In this document: piece after piece, positions 1 to 12,290 of the stretch
Numbering within the stretch: the first letter of the stretch is position 1
Layout of the letters: every line of letters starts with the position of its first letter
Origin: Peromyscus leucopus
Taxonomy: Eukaryota > Chordata > Mammalia > Rodentia > Cricetidae
Length of the DNA: 64,000 nucleotides
Reading direction: 5' to 3'
Assembly (NCBI RefSeq): GCF_004664715.2
Contig: NC_051083.1
Span: 94,579,920 to 94,643,919 of the forward strand
Translations under genes and position numbers: made by a program
Notes under the pieces: generated by a model
What the model was told of the DNA's origin: nothing
Seen by the model: the letters and a program-made list of their open reading frames with translations, nothing else
Database searches by the model: none

Positions 1-680
1 TCAGGCAAGAAACGATACAGATTGAGATTGAATAAGCTAGTATAGAGAAAAGCGAATAGTTACTAGATTGATTAAGGTAGCTAAACTGATGACAGATTGA
101 AGGGAAAGAACACAGGAACAGTTGCTAGCTTTCTGGTGTAAGCAACTATTTGATGTGCCATTTGCAGAGAATGCTTGGCTTCCCCTAGGTAAAGCTCATT
201 TGTCCATTTTATGATTTGGGAAGTGATGTCCTACCCAGCTTGAGAGTTTACAAAGCTTCAGTTTCCTGAGAAACTGATCTCAAATGACTCAAGTTCTTGT
301 TGATCTGCATCCTGCTGCTGCTCCCAAGAAAACATATTTACCATTAAGTCCAGAACCTAGATGCACTGGGCACTAGTTGGTCAATTTATTCTCCTATAAA
401 CAGCTGGTATTCATTGTATCAGCTGACTTGTTCCATGGGCACCAATACGACTCACAATTTTCTTGTGAATTAGCCAATTGCTAATTCTTTCCTTCCTCCC
501 TCTGTAACCCACAGACGTCTGCCTTATCCTACTCTATTCCCTGTTGTTTTATTATCATCCTGTTGGACCGTGTGTTAATGATCCTTTAGATACAGTGGAT
601 AGTGAGGAGTTTACCATGTTGTACATAAACACTAGAAGGCTATGACAACAGGTAAAACTCTGAAAATATTAAAAACAAAA
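1..680. other. No recognised feature (unique sequence)
   Basis: No open frame of note, SINE, LINE or LTR signature was recognised on either strand. The sequence is AT-rich and looks like ordinary single-copy mammalian DNA or very decayed repeat. Confidence 0.5.
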
Positions 681-725
681 CAACAACAACAACAATAAAA
701 ATAGACCTCCCTCACACCCCAATTT

Positions 726-776
<51 letters not shown>
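681..776. repeat. (CAA)n followed by (AC)24 microsatellite
   Basis: A short CAA tract at 681-695 is followed 34 bases later by an uninterrupted AC array at 729-776. The array forces a poly-Cys/Val open frame on the minus strand, which is a repeat artefact and not a gene. Arrays of this length are usually polymorphic. Confidence 0.95.
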
Positions 777-779
<3 letters not shown>

Positions 780-2856
780 CAGGCAATAATGCCTATAAAG
801 GAAACATGAAAGGGGTAGATATGTTAACCTAAAGTGCTTTGGTTGATCCAATGGCAGGAAAACAAAATAAAAATAAAATCAAGAGAGTAACTCAAAAGAA
901 TGCTTCTTCTGGATAACAAAACTTAGACCCAAGAAAGAAGCTTGAAAGTCAAATATCAAATTTAAATGTCTAGCTTTGTTTTTAAGGCAACGACTTTTAT
1001 TTAACACTAGGAGATATGCCATCTTTTAAAAATTGTCCTTTTATAGTAAGCTAAGATTTCAGTAATAGGATTTAAGTAAGTCATGTTGTACCGTCCCTAA
1101 GACGAGAAGCACAGTGAGGCTTTGCAAAGTGCAATGCCGTTCTCCCACACTTGGCTGGAGCTTTTACCAGGTATGGCATAATTTGGAGACATCAGTCCTC
1201 AATAGCTGCAGTACAAAAGGGCTGGATTGTGGTTTGTAGGCATGCTAGGTGTTGGGAAATGTCCCAGTCAGTTCAAGAGGCCTTTGGCAAAGGAAAGGTA
1301 CATACTGCCCATCAAGTTATGTAGTTGATGTGTCTTGAAGGAAGGAGGCGGCCTGCCAGGGGCTGCAGCATTGCTCAGGAGTGACCCAATCTTCCGCTCC
1401 CCTCCCAGCTGGAGAAGAACAGCTTGAAATCCAAATGGGGCCCTCTGCTCAGCTAAGGAAAACATTCTCAAATCTTTCTGACATCTGCACAAAAAGCAGA
1501 CCAAGAGGTTGTCCTGCATGGTTAATAGTGCTAAAGCCAGATTAAACAACTCTGCTTGTCCCTGGAAATCTAGGAGTGCTGGAAGGGTGACAAAACAGGA
1601 CACAGAGGTTTTGTGGCATTAAGCACTTACGTTCCCAGCTTGTTCTAAGAGCATGGGCCTTACTTGTTTGTGAAAATACAACATTCTGTCTCTTGCCTCA
1701 TAAAATACAGGTTGGTGCACTGCAACAAGCCTGACATATATTCTCAGAAATCTAAGACTTCACAAACAGACATTAAGAAGACAGTTAACTGTTGAGTCTG
1801 TGGCTTTTTAATACTGAAACACAGCTCTGCACAGTGATAGCTCATTTTCTTCTACCCTTGCCCATGCAACCACTCATATTTGCAAAGGAGAAGCCAAACT
1901 TGGGCTCCAGATGTTTGGAACTCAAATGAAGGCTCCTCACAGAATCTTGGGGAAAAAAAATCAAACCTCAGCCTTGGCTTAAGCGGTGAGGTAGCTCCAG
2001 GTATGTGTGCCTGGTATGGGGTTGGTCTCACTTCAGATCAGTCATTGTTAGATGATCCTAATGCAACAAGTAGTTGAGGGCTTCTCAGTTCCCTGATGGT
2101 TGAGTTTTAGTCACCATTTCCTACCCACCACAAGCCATCAGGAAATTCTCTTTTCGGACAAATTTCACGTCTTCTCTGCTTCCACATGGGCCATTTTTAT
2201 TTGCCATATCACTTCAAAGGATATGTGCACGAATTTCCCAGAAGACACGAACTTGCAGTAAATATGCAAGCATGGCCTGAGATTCACAGGTTGTCAGTGA
2301 ATGAAGATACATTTCACTCACCATATTAGCAAAACTGTGGCAACACAAACACTCATATACCAAAGGAATAAGGATATGAATTCAAAGATGCTTTGTGGGG
2401 GTAATTTTCCAGTAGTTTTGAAGGTTGACACATATACATAATAATTCTGATCTTTACTATTTATGTAACTATCAGCACAAGAAAGTCTGTATAAGTATTT
2501 TCAATGTAGCATTGCCTTTATGAAGTGGCAAAAACACAGAACAACCTAAAATGATCAGCAAAGACCATTCATTCAACTAGAAGTAGAAGAAAAGCCCTTG
2601 AAGATGAACACACAAAGACACATACACACCCCAAACCAACCACCACCACCACCACCAAAACTGAAAATAAACAACTCCCCAACACATTTCTATTCTATTT
2701 GGGAACCAATATTTTAAATGAAGAGTGAATGTATATATGTGTGCACATTACTGATTTCACATAGAAAAGAGTCACAAAGACAGTAGTGGTACTGAGAGAC
2801 CATCAAAAGAATCTTTGCTTTGTCGTACTTCTGGTACATTGATTAAAAGGAAATAA
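777..2856. other. No recognised repeat; minus-strand open frame 1268-1603 of unknown meaning
   Basis: Mostly unique sequence. A 111-codon minus-strand frame at 1268-1603 is rich in Leu, Phe and Gln. No domain, signal peptide, splice context or Kozak support was recognised. A five-unit CAC run sits at 2641-2656. Nothing else could be supported. Confidence 0.45.
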
Positions 2857-3098
2857 GGGCCAGCGAGATGCTTCAGATGCTAAAGGTGCTTTCTGCCAAG
2901 AGTGACAATCAGAACTCCACTTCTGAGACCAAATTGGCACAAAGACAGAGCCAATATGGTACAAAATGGTACAAGGAGAGAAAAAAGAGAGTTCCATCAC
3001 TGAGGCCCAAATGGTACAGAGAGTTGTTATCCTCCGACCTCCACATGCATGAAGTGCCTTTCAACAAAATAAATCAATGTAATAAAAATCCTTTTAAA
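2857..3098 (+). mobile_element. B2/B3-superfamily SINE, diverged
   Basis: The tRNA-like head 'gggccagcgagatg' and 'aaaggtgctttctgccaag' match the rodent B2/B3 5' region. The downstream 'tcctccgacctccacatg' matches its middle, and the element ends in an AATAAA-rich 3' region. The central part, with repeated 'aaatggtaca' words, is heavily altered, so this is an old copy. Confidence 0.7.
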
Positions 3099-3194
3099 GA
3101 ACGCACTGGCCTTGGTGGCTACAATAAACATAGCTTCACTAGAAGGCCGGAGTGGGTGAGTGAGTGAAGCAAACAGGTAAGAAATCAAAAGACC

Positions 3195-3345
3195 TACGTA
3201 ATAGCTGGGAATCTGTCATCAATTTGCTGTGTGACTCCAGGAAGTCATTGTCCCTCTAAATCTGTTTCCTCTGAACAGTCAGTGGATAAGATGAAGAGCT
3301 CCCTAAAATGCTGTCCTTTTCTGAGAGCTTATGATTCTCTAACTT
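3195..3345 (+). mobile_element. MIR SINE fragment
   Basis: The core 'tttgctgtgtgactccagg', followed by a 'ccctctaaatctgtttcctc' segment, follows the order of the MIR core and its 3' half. This is an ancient mammalian SINE and is too diverged for a subfamily call. Confidence 0.65.
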
Positions 3346-4606
3346 CATGTCTTTAATGTATAATGGGCATGATCCTTTCTGATGGCTTTTTATTCTTTTC
3401 CCTCAGATTCGGGCATAGTTTGACATTTCACTGTACTGCAAATGGAAGATAATGAAAGGGAAGGCAGAACGGTCACCGTGTTCCCTGTTTGGCTATGTAT
3501 TTGAAGGTTTGGTTGACCTATTTATGCTACTACCTTCCTTTGACAGTGTAGGCTCTTTGGCTTATTGGAGTTTGATGAGAATGCAAACATAACATAATTC
3601 TAGAAGTTAGAAGATCTGAATTTTACACAGTGGCCCATAAGTTCTGGGAGAAAAACATCTATCTATAATTTTAGTAGAGTGAATGCCTTTGAATACATTT
3701 TCTACATTATACTTAAAGACACATGTTTATTTGGTGAAAATTACATGATGGCTAAGTGTATATAGACACTGATGGAAATGCTGTGTTTATTGTGATTCAT
3801 GTGGCACTTTGTATGGATGTGTAAAATGTATTTTAAAACATATCCTTTATTTTAATAGAGTATTCACAAACCATTTTTATAGTTGCCTGTATTTCTGAAC
3901 TTTACAGCTTCCCCACACTCTTGATTCTATCCCCCAATAAGTCAGTGATTTGGGACAAGTTGCATCCCAATCTGTAGATAAAAACTGCATCACCTGTTCC
4001 CTAGAGTGGCAGGGAGAAACTAAGTGGATATAAATGAGCTATGAAAATTTCCACATATCTACAAACATTATCATAATCTGGTTCTGCACAATCGGACTAG
4101 CTTTTGGAAACCCTCCAATGACACTGTGGGGGAGCCTTAGCATTAAATCAGTGAAGGAAACCTCTTCATGGTTCCTCAGAGATTTGACCAGTCCCTTTCT
4201 GCTTATTAGTAGTGAGCAAAGCTCCTTCCAAGTTGTTCTCATCACTTTGCTTGTGCTCTGAAATCATAAGAGTAAATTCTACACTACTTAATTTTAAAGG
4301 AAACATAAAACAGATAACATCCTCTGGGGACTATTTGTCTTTCAACAATGCAATAAGCAACTTACTCTTGTTCCCTTCTCAGGAGAGCATGTACAGCTTC
4401 CACTGCAGTCTTGGCCCCCACATGGCTTTGCATAGGACTTCTTCTGTCCCTATTTAAAAAAGAGAAAACATTAGTAGATCATGTTAACCAGGAAAAGACA
4501 TTACGCCAGGGAATCTAACTTTTAGTCACATTCCTTAACCAAGTAATGGACTAATGATTTCATCCAATGATGTCATTATTTGAAAGAAAGACTCCACTTA
4601 TGCTAG
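3346..4606. other. No firm feature; possible MIR trace near 3940-4010
   Basis: Unique-looking AT-rich sequence. The stretch around 3940-4010 has a weak MIR-core resemblance but is too decayed to call. Short open frames on both strands near 4034-4460 show no recognisable protein features. Confidence 0.45.
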
Positions 4607-5023
4607 TGTGATGGCTATTCTTGGTTGTCAACTTGACTATATCTGGAATGAACTATAATCCAGAAATGGAGGGCACACTTGTGATCTGAATCTTAAGGCA
4701 AGAAGACAACATGCCTTTACTCCAGATCTTGAGGCAGGAAGGCACAGCTTTAATTTGGACCATACCTTCTACTGGAAGCCTAGATAAGGACAATGAAAGA
4801 AGGAAGGGTTCATTTTTTCTTCACCTGTTTGCCCTCGTCTTGCCATCAAATCCAGAAGACCAGGTGAGACACCCAGCCTCGTGGGACCGAGCAGCTACTA
4901 GATTCTTGGACTTCCCATTCACAACCATTGTTGGGCTTGTTGGACTTCAGTCTGTAAGTCATTCTGATACATTCCCATATATTTCTCAGTTTGACTGTTC
5001 TTAGGCCACTCCTGAGAACTCAC
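4607..5023 (+). mobile_element. Rodent LTR-type repeat (MaLR-like)
   Basis: Begins with 'tgtgatggctattcttgg' followed by 'ttgtcaacttgactat', and later has 'cagcctcgtgggacc' and 'cagtctgtaagtcattctg'. I recognise this order from an abundant rodent LTR repeat that ends just after the 'ctgttc' region. The 97-codon frame inside it is repeat sequence. The subfamily was not assigned. Confidence 0.6.
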
Positions 5024-6840
5024 CTTGAGGTGGTCCCTAGTTACTCCCTTTGTTACATTTTCAGCATCAGACATTATCTTCTACCACCAGAACACAAAAT
5101 CTATTTCATTAAGGATGCCATCTTTCTTGGACAACATTGTAATCTCAATACCTAAAGCAATGTGATGACCCTCAAGTAATGATTAATGACTACCAGATGA
5201 CACCATGACATGAATCAAGACTAACCTAGAAGATTTGATTTTAACATGTAGGTCTTAATGTTTTCTAAGTCCTCTCTCTACCAGATCCACAATCCAAGGA
5301 CTCCACATGGAGGAAAACTTTCATTCTGACCTTATCCACTTCGGAAAAACAGCTAAACATAAATTCTAAGTGATATCTACAACACAAACTTTATCTCTAG
5401 AGTGGATTTAGTATCATTTGACTTTTTGTTGTTGTTGCTTAATAATGGTCATTTTTCCCCCAACGAGAGAGGCATATTTATGAGCTGACCTCGCACTCAA
5501 TCGTTCTTCCCTCTCTGTGTAATGTGTGCCTTTTCCTAATTCTCAGAGAACACTGTGAATTTTTCAGATCGTCTCTTATCTCTTTAGACATTCCCACAAT
5601 ATTTTATCACCACAACACCTCCATAATAAGGTAGTGATGGCAGAGCTATGACAAAATATTACTATTTTAGATTCCAAACACCTTCCCAACATGAGCTGTT
5701 TTATCTCTCTTTTATGCCTTTGACATGCTAAGTGGTACTTTACACTTTCCAGTTTGCCCTCCATTTTACGGTATGCACACGGGAAAGTTTTTCATGAGAG
5801 TAAGCGTAAGGAATACTCTGAGAGGAGGCAGCTTGGAGCTTGGAGCTGGTGGAGAAACAGAAGAAAATAAAAATAAAACCAAGAGAGCAACTCATTTCTG
5901 TTTCATGTATTTATTATGTTCCTTTGTAATCCTGAAAAGAAAGTGATAGGATTGATATACTGGTTCTAGATTTCACCCTTGATGTCGTATTGTTTCATAT
6001 GGAACATTTTTCTTCTTAGGATTATGGTTATTTTGTATTTGCTTGCCCATACATTCCTGCATTTTAAATCACTCTTCAGGGAATGTTTATAATTAGTGGG
6101 AGGAGAAAACAGTTATACATGCTATTAAATGGGGAAAGTTATATCCTTCAACTGAGAATACTCAATGGGTTTATTTTGGAGCTATGTTCCATTTCCACAT
6201 GGCAACTGTTTGGTCTCCCATAATATTAGCATATCAAACTGGAGGCAGGGCTAAGCAACAGTGAAAAATTGGTCTATAATAGACAAAGAGCTTCCATATT
6301 TCTACTATAAAAGTCATGGAGCTCAATAAGATAGGAGAATAAAATGCCAATGATAGTAGCTGAGCAAAAATACAAGGAGCGGAAACTAAGGTTTCCTAGG
6401 AATTCTCCAGAACAAGCTGATAGGGAGGCATCATTGTTCTCTGTCACTGATGAAAGTAACCAGAGAAGTCCCATTAGTCATTTGGCAATTTCCTGTAATG
6501 CTGGCTCTGGCAGTATCCACAAAATTCTTCAATTACAGTGATATGGACAGAGTAAAGACGCTAAGAAAGTCGATTCTCTATCCTGAATTGTATGGGGCCA
6601 CTCAAATCTCAGTTTTCTCAGTAGTCATTTCTACCATTGAGTACTCTCACCTTCCACTGAAAATTCAACCCTCCGTTTACACCTACAGAAAATTAAAACT
6701 ATGAAGACCTTGGGAGATAGTATAATGCAGTGTTTTTCTAAAACTTTACCAGACCAACATTATCACTCCTATTACAAATATTTATTATTTTCCTTTGTAA
6801 TCCTGAAAAGAAAATGATAGGAATAAGTTAGAAGGATGCA
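5024..6840. other. No recognised feature
   Basis: Roughly 1.8 kb with no SINE, LINE or LTR motif that I can name. Several 60-85 codon frames occur on both strands without compositional bias or protein motifs and are most simply chance frames. Confidence 0.45.
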
Positions 6841-7050
6841 AGTGACTTGATCTGGTGGTGCAGGACTATAATGCCAATTACTTGGGTGTCTGATGGAAGG
6901 AAGATCACAAAGTCAAGGATAGTCTGAACAACTTAATGAGATCTTGCCTCAAAATAAAAAAGTGAAAAAGTATCTTAGAGATATAGCTTAATGGTAGAGT
7001 GCTTGCCTAGTATATGTAAGATCCTGGGTGTGATGCCCAGGGCAAAAACT
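6841..7050 (+). mobile_element. B4/RSINE1-type SINE (B1-like head fused to ID-like tail)
   Basis: The first half has a decayed B1-like 'ggtggtgcaggactataatgcc' and 'gagatcttgcctca'. The second half, 'atagcttaatggtagagtgc', 'ttgcctag' and 'gggtgtgatgcccagg', is the tRNA-like ID part with A-box and B-box remnants. That head-to-tail order defines the B4/RSINE1 class. Confidence 0.75.
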
Positions 7051-7170
7051 AAAGACTTTATCAATAGTTTGAAACCCATATATTATGACCTAATTCTATT
7101 GTGAAGAAAAAAAAAACAGGTGATTTAAAATGAAACAATATGTATTTTGATATTGAAAATGTCCTTTAAT

Positions 7171-7308
7171 GCCGGGCAGTGGTGGCGCATGCCTTTAATC
7201 CCAGCACTTGGGAGGCAGAGGCAGGCAGATCTCTGTGAGTTCGAGGCCAGCTTGGTCTACAAAGCGAGTTCCAGGAAAGGCGCAAAGCTACACAGAGAAA
7301 CCCTGTCT

Positions 7309-7347
<39 letters not shown>
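7171..7347 (+). mobile_element. B1 SINE, near full length
   Basis: Starts 'gccgggcagtggtggcgc' and includes 'gtgagttcgaggccagc' (Pol III B box) and 'caggaaaggcgcaaagc', the cricetid-type B1 variant. It ends in a long A tail that passes into AAAAG repeats. It is well preserved and so relatively young. Confidence 0.95.
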
Positions 7348-7532
7348 GTTATAATGGAAAGTATAATGACATAGTCAGCGACTCACAGCTGTGTATTGAA
7401 TCATCACAAACACGGCATCCTTCTGAATTGGTGATGCTGGCCTATGGCATTGATAACTCAAATGTCAGGACTGTGGTTGAGATTGGTAACGTGAGTCTCT
7501 GAAGCAGTAAATAGCTCATTATAACACTGTGG

Positions 7533-8381
7533 AAAAATGTCATCTTATGAGATCTCCATGAGTAAACTGGGGGTGAGAGGGGACAGCAGAGGGGAAGGGA
7601 TGGGGGATGAGAACATGAGGGAATTGGATGGTCGAGCTGGGGGAGGGACAGAGTGGGAGAGCAATGAAAGAGATATCTTGATAGAGGGAGACATTATGGG
7701 TTTAGGGAGAAACCTGGTGCTTGGGAAATTCCCAGGAATCCACAAGGATGACCCCAGCTTAGACTACTAGCAATAGTGGAGAGAATGCCTGAGATGGCCT
7801 ACCCATCAGAGTGGTGAATACCCTAACTGTCATCATAGAGCCTTCATTCAGTAACTGATGGGAGTAAATGCAGAGATCCAGAGCCAAGCACCAGGCTGAG
7901 CTCCAGGAATCCAGTCAAAGAGAGGGAAGAGGGATTATATGAGCAAAGGGGCATCAAGATCATGATGGGGAAACCTACAGAGACAACTGAACCAAGCTCA
8001 TAGGAACTCACGAACTTTAGACCGACAGCTGTGGAACCTGTATGGGACTGGACTAGGCCCTCTGCATATGGGAGACAGATGTGTAGCTTGGTCTGTTTGA
8101 AAGGCTCCTGGCAGTGGGATCAGGATCTATCCCTGGTTCATGAGCTGGCTTTCTGGAGTCCATTACCTATGGTGGGACACCTTGCTCAGCCTTGATGCAG
8201 TGGGGAGGGGCTTAGTCCTGCCTCAACTGAATGTACCAGGCTTTGCTGACTCCCCATGGGAGCCCGTACCCTTTTGGAGGAGGGGATGGAGGTTGGGTTG
8301 GGGGGAAGAAGCTAAGGGGAAGTAAGAGGAAGGCTGGGAAGGGGATCTGTGGTTGATATGTAGAATAAAAAATATCATCTT
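7533..8381 (+). mobile_element. 5'-truncated L1, 3' UTR only, with TSD
   Basis: The body (7547-8367) is a rodent L1 3' UTR. It has purine-rich G runs at 7566-7606 and 8282-8319, the 'tgtgtagcttggtctgtttg' segment, and a tail running from 'gatatgtagaataaa' into A. It is bracketed by a 14-bp direct repeat, aaaaatgtcatctt at 7533-7546 and aaaaatatcatctt at 8368-8381 (13 of 14 matching), as expected for target-primed reverse transcription. No ORF2 coding sequence remains. Confidence 0.85.
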
Positions 8382-9029
8382 GTCGCTTTTTAATTTGGTA
8401 GCTTTACTAAGGAACACTAATGCCATGGAAAATCATTTCAATATATAAAATGTACCTATGTTCTGGAGTCTGATAATTATACCCATTTTCACCTACATGA
8501 ATGTAGGTCAGAATACAGTATAATTCGTCACAGTGTACATCTATCCTTCAAGGCCCTAAACTTTTGCCAGCATTTAGATAATCAAATATATGGCTGACCA
8601 CTTCTAAAATACCTTGTAAGAGCAAATTCCTTGTGTAAGAGGCTCTAATGGAGTTATTTTGGTCTGGACATAATGGTAAGGAGCATATCCTAATACTTAT
8701 GATCTTAATGCCAGTTCTATCCCACTACTCCACATGTCAATGCCACATTCAAGTCTCATATCTTCCCTAGCCACCTCAGCTTCAGTGAAAAGCTGCAGGA
8801 CTCAATGCTCCCATCATTGAACAAGCATCACATATTGCTATGGGACAGTCTTTCCAACGGTCCTCAGGTTGTGAGGCACAACAACTTGTTTCTTCAGCCA
8901 GATGGTAATGTTTGTGAAGAAAAACCAAGCTTTTTTCTTCCAATATAGTTCCACAAGTGTTAAAGAGGAAAATCTATGTTGTATGTACTGCCTGAGGTAT
9001 TATTATGTTAGCTAAAATATACAAATTAT
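8382..9029. other. No recognised feature
   Basis: Unique AT-rich sequence without an identifiable repeat or open frame. Confidence 0.45.
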
Positions 9030-9262
9030 GGGCCTAGTGAAATGGCTCTTTGAAATAAGAAGCTTGCTGCCAAGGCACCAAGCTTGATGAACTGAGTTCA
9101 ATTTCCAGGAACCACACAATGGAAGAAGGAGAGAACCAACAGACTCCTAAAATTTGCCTTCTGACTTCTACACACATGCGGTGGCATATGTACATGGGAA
9201 CACATACACCTCCCTCTCTTTCTCTTAATATACATATACATACATAAACACAAAATAAATTA
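9030..9262 (+). mobile_element. B2/B3-superfamily SINE
   Basis: The head 'gggcctagtgaaatggctc' is followed by 'cttgctgccaaggcacc', 'gaactgagttcaatttccag' (B-box region), 'tgccttctgacttctac' and an AC/AT-rich tail with AATAAA. The order and spacing match B3-type elements. Confidence 0.8.
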
Positions 9263-9509
9263 ATGAGTGTAATGTAAAACGTTTAAGTACAATTATAGAG
9301 TTGATCAGTACAAATTTAAATCTCAGCTCTAATATTTGAAGGTGGGTGAACTTAGGGAAGTGAATTTATCTCTTTTAATTTAAATATTTTTATTTATCCT
9401 TTGAAAAATTAGCACATTCTTATTTGTCTGCTATTACTCTTCCCTAGTGCATACACCTTGTCTACCTCTTAGCTTCATGTCCCCTTTTTAAAATTGTTAT
9501 TAATAATCA

Positions 9510-9932
9510 CAGCTGACCTGAGCTCATGGGAGCACATGCACTCTGGACCAACAGTTAGGGAGCCTCCATGTGACTGACTTGGGCCCTCTGCATGTGTGTG
9601 ACAGTTGTGTAGCTTGGTCTGTTTGTAGGGCGCCTAACAGCGAGATCAGGACCTGTCCCTAGCGCTTAGCTGGCTTTGGGGAACCTGTTCTGATTCTGGA
9701 TTACCTTGTCCAGCCTTTTTGTGGAGTGTGGGGAGGAGCTCGACTTGATGTGCCATGCTTTGTTCAAGCCCATGGGAGGCCTGGCTCTTTCTAAAAATGG
9801 GGACAGAGGAGGAGTAGATGGGGAGGGGGTAGATGGGAGTCGGAGAGAGGGAACTGGAGGAGAGGAGGGAGGGGAAACCGTGGTCAATATGTAAAATAAA
9901 TGAAAAAATGTTAATAAAATAAAATAAAATAA
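9510..9932 (+). mobile_element. 5'-truncated L1 3' UTR
   Basis: Same 3' UTR family as the copy at 7547-8367: 'cagctgacctgagctcatgg', 'tgtgtagcttggtctgtttg', then a G-rich purine tract (9785-9880) and an 'atgtaaaataaatg' A-rich tail. The minus-strand frames over it read the polypyrimidine complement and are not genes. No clean TSD was found. Confidence 0.8.
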
Positions 9933-11234
9933 TTGCTTGAGTCCAATTAGTGTTAGGCATACATGCAAGGGTGTGGGGCTACTCACTGCTGTGTGGGCCA
10001 CCTACCAGCAGACATGTTCCCCAAAGAGAGTGATTCTCTTTACCTCAGCTACTACTAACTGCTAAGCTGCTCCTCTGCTAGGCATGGGGCCTTGGAGGCC
10101 CTTTATACACCCATAATGGATTTTTTTTTTGCCAGCTTAATCTTGTGCAGGCCTTGTGTGGACAAGCACAACTGCTCCGAACCGGTGTATGGAACAGCCA
10201 TGCCATCATTTCAAAGCTTTCCTCCCCATCTTCCAGATCTTGCATTCTTAACACTTCCTCTTCTATGATGTTCCCTAAGCTTTGAAGTGGGTAAGTGTGT
10301 GTGTGTGTGTAGGGGGGGTGATAGCTCTCATACTCAGTGTTTCAATCAAGAAAACGGGAATAGGATGTGCAGTCTAGTCCAGTGGAAGATTCAGTAAGTA
10401 TATAATAGAAAGTACTGAAGTACCTAATAGCTTCCAGTGTTAATTTTCATCATCATGTTAATGTTCACTGTGTCAGACTACTTAACATTTCTGCAACATT
10501 TGACCTTGCCTTTCTTGAACTGACCACCAATGTGATATGCCCTGGTACTTTCACAGCATTTTATCATTCAAATAGATATTTGGCTGGGTCAGAATGTCCA
10601 CTTGGATTTGCACATGTTAAATAGTTTTAATATCTCTTCCTTCTCATATCCACCTCTTTGTAGATAATGTTTATCTGCTTTCTACCTTCATACCCCCTTT
10701 CCTATTTACTACAAACCAAACTTCTAGCTAGTTATTCAAACTCACCCCGAATACCATCTTCTTGATGAAGATATCAAAAATGTAGCCTCCCTCTTCTAAC
10801 AATTTCAGTAGATGTTCTAGTTCTCTCATTTTGAAAATTCCATTCTGTCTTAATTTGCTCAGTTGATTCTGCCCTCAGACTGGGGTCAGGATTATGTCTG
10901 CAGCTCTGAAACCAGTAACCAGCCAGGAAAAGGATGGGAAATAATTCCCCCCCCAAACAAGTGAGTTTCTCGTGTTGCACCTGGCACTCCCACTTTCCCC
11001 TTCATTTAAATAAAGAGTTATATTACTTTGCCCCCCTTCACCAGAAAATATATGTTTCCAGAAATCATGGGTGCTTCTGCAATTCCTGATGTCTGAAATG
11101 ATAACAATGCAGAAGAAAGCAAGAGACAGACTATAAGGAGAGCTCAGCCAGGGTAAACACAAACTACCTTTGTGAACAATTTTATACAGTAGCTAGCTTG
11201 GGTCACAAAAGCCTGGCTGTGCAACATTTTAGTT
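9933..11234. other. No recognised feature apart from short (TG)n-G7 at 10292-10318
   Basis: Mostly unique sequence. A short TG run flows into a G7 run near 10313. Overlapping minus-strand frames at 10774-11162 show no recognisable protein motifs. Confidence 0.45.
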
Positions 11235-11690
11235 TGTTCAGTCATTCAAAAAATTTATTAAATGTCTATTATGTGCTAAGCACTGCATTATATATGAAGT
11301 GTAGAGGAAATATCACACAATCACAAGAGAAAGGGAGTTCCTATTTTCATGATGTTGATAATCTAGAGCAGTGGTTCTCAATCTATGGGTCAGGACCCCT
11401 TTGGGGGGTTAGAATGACACTTTCACAGGGATTGCATATCAGATATCACACATATCAAATATTTACATTATGATTCATAATAGTAGCAAAATTACAGTTT
11501 TGAAGTAGCAATAACATAATTTTACAGTTGGGGGTTACCATAACATGTGGAACTATACTAAAGGGCCAAGCCTTAGGAAGGTTGAGAACCACTGCTCTAG
11601 AGAGAAATCACAGAGTAAAGAAATAAATGTGAACTACCTATCTGTAAGTTGATATACACCATGGAAGTGAATAGGAAAAGATAAGGAGAA
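11235..11690 (-). mobile_element. L2 3' end, interrupted by URR1
   Basis: The reverse complement of the L2 3' region is recognisable: 'aaatttattaaatgtctatt', 'atgtgctaagcactgc', then the 'gaacaaaa...ccttcatggagctt' region in decayed form. The L2 sequence stops at 11368 and resumes after 11602, so the URR1 element at 11369-11594 inserted into an older L2. Confidence 0.6.
11361..11602 (-). mobile_element. URR1-like hAT DNA element, complete, with 8-bp TSD
   Basis: A 226-bp element (11369-11594) starts 'cagtggttctcaatct' and ends 'aggttgagaaccactg', which are inverted terminal repeats of the hAT type. Flanks atctagag (11361-11368) and ctctagag (11595-11602) match at 7 of 8 positions, the TSD length expected for hAT. 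It has no transposase frame, so it was mobilised in trans. Confidence 0.85.
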
Positions 11691-12179
11691 TAGGAAGCAT
11701 CATGGTCAGAATGCTACTCTGTTGGGAAAAATCAGAGAATACTTTGTTATGAGAAGAAAATAGTGCTTTTTAAAGCAAAGTCCTTGGAGTTTCCAGGAAA
11801 TGAACAGTTTTGTTCCTTCCTGCAGTTATAACCATTGTGAGGTAACCAAATCTCTTGATTTTTTTTCCACTACCAGTTTAAGAAAGTTGAGACACTACAA
11901 TTATTTATTTATATCTATACCTACCTTTCTAGATGTTGAGTTTTTGGAGATGAAAGCCGTGGTTGGTTTAATAACAAATAAATCTAAATCCTCTATGCCT
12001 CAATGCCTGACATTATTTTTCAGGGCTTTGTGAGGTTTGATGTACTACTCCTAGTAAAATGCTGGGCATATATAAGATGCTCAATATATAAGATGTTAGA
12101 TGGGATGAACTGTAACTAGAGTATCCAATATTGTACAGAAGGTCCTTAAGAGTTGCTCACTCAATGACCAGTTCTCTTT
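11691..12179. other. No recognised feature
   Basis: Unique-looking sequence with no named repeat. A 77-codon plus frame at 11800-12033 has no motif I recognise. Confidence 0.4.
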
Positions 12180-12290
12180 AAACGTGAGGAAATTCAGGCT
12201 CAGCTATTATATGACTTCCTCAACATAGGAAGTCAAATACCAGAGTTGGGATAAGAAACCAGGTATTTCGATCTCTAGTCCCTCTTTTTC
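12180..12290 (-). mobile_element. MIR fragment
   Basis: 'gaggaaattcaggctcagc' followed by 'agagttgggataagaaacc' is the reverse complement of the MIR core and its 5' side. Old and fragmentary. Confidence 0.6.

Noticed and set aside
669..851. 60-codon minus frame with a Cys/Val repeat
   Set aside because: It is the complement of the (AC)24 array and carries no gene information.
7545..7770. Frames on both strands rich in Gly/Glu or Pro/Ser
   Set aside because: They translate the purine-rich L1 3' UTR tract.
9646..10001. Minus frames of 104 and 111 codons with Pro/Ser-rich composition
   Set aside because: They mostly read the polypyrimidine complement of an L1 3' UTR.
10292..10318. (TG)n followed by a G7 run, also seen at 60908-60934
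   Set aside because: The resemblance of the two sites is expected from simple-repeat slippage; the flanks share nothing.
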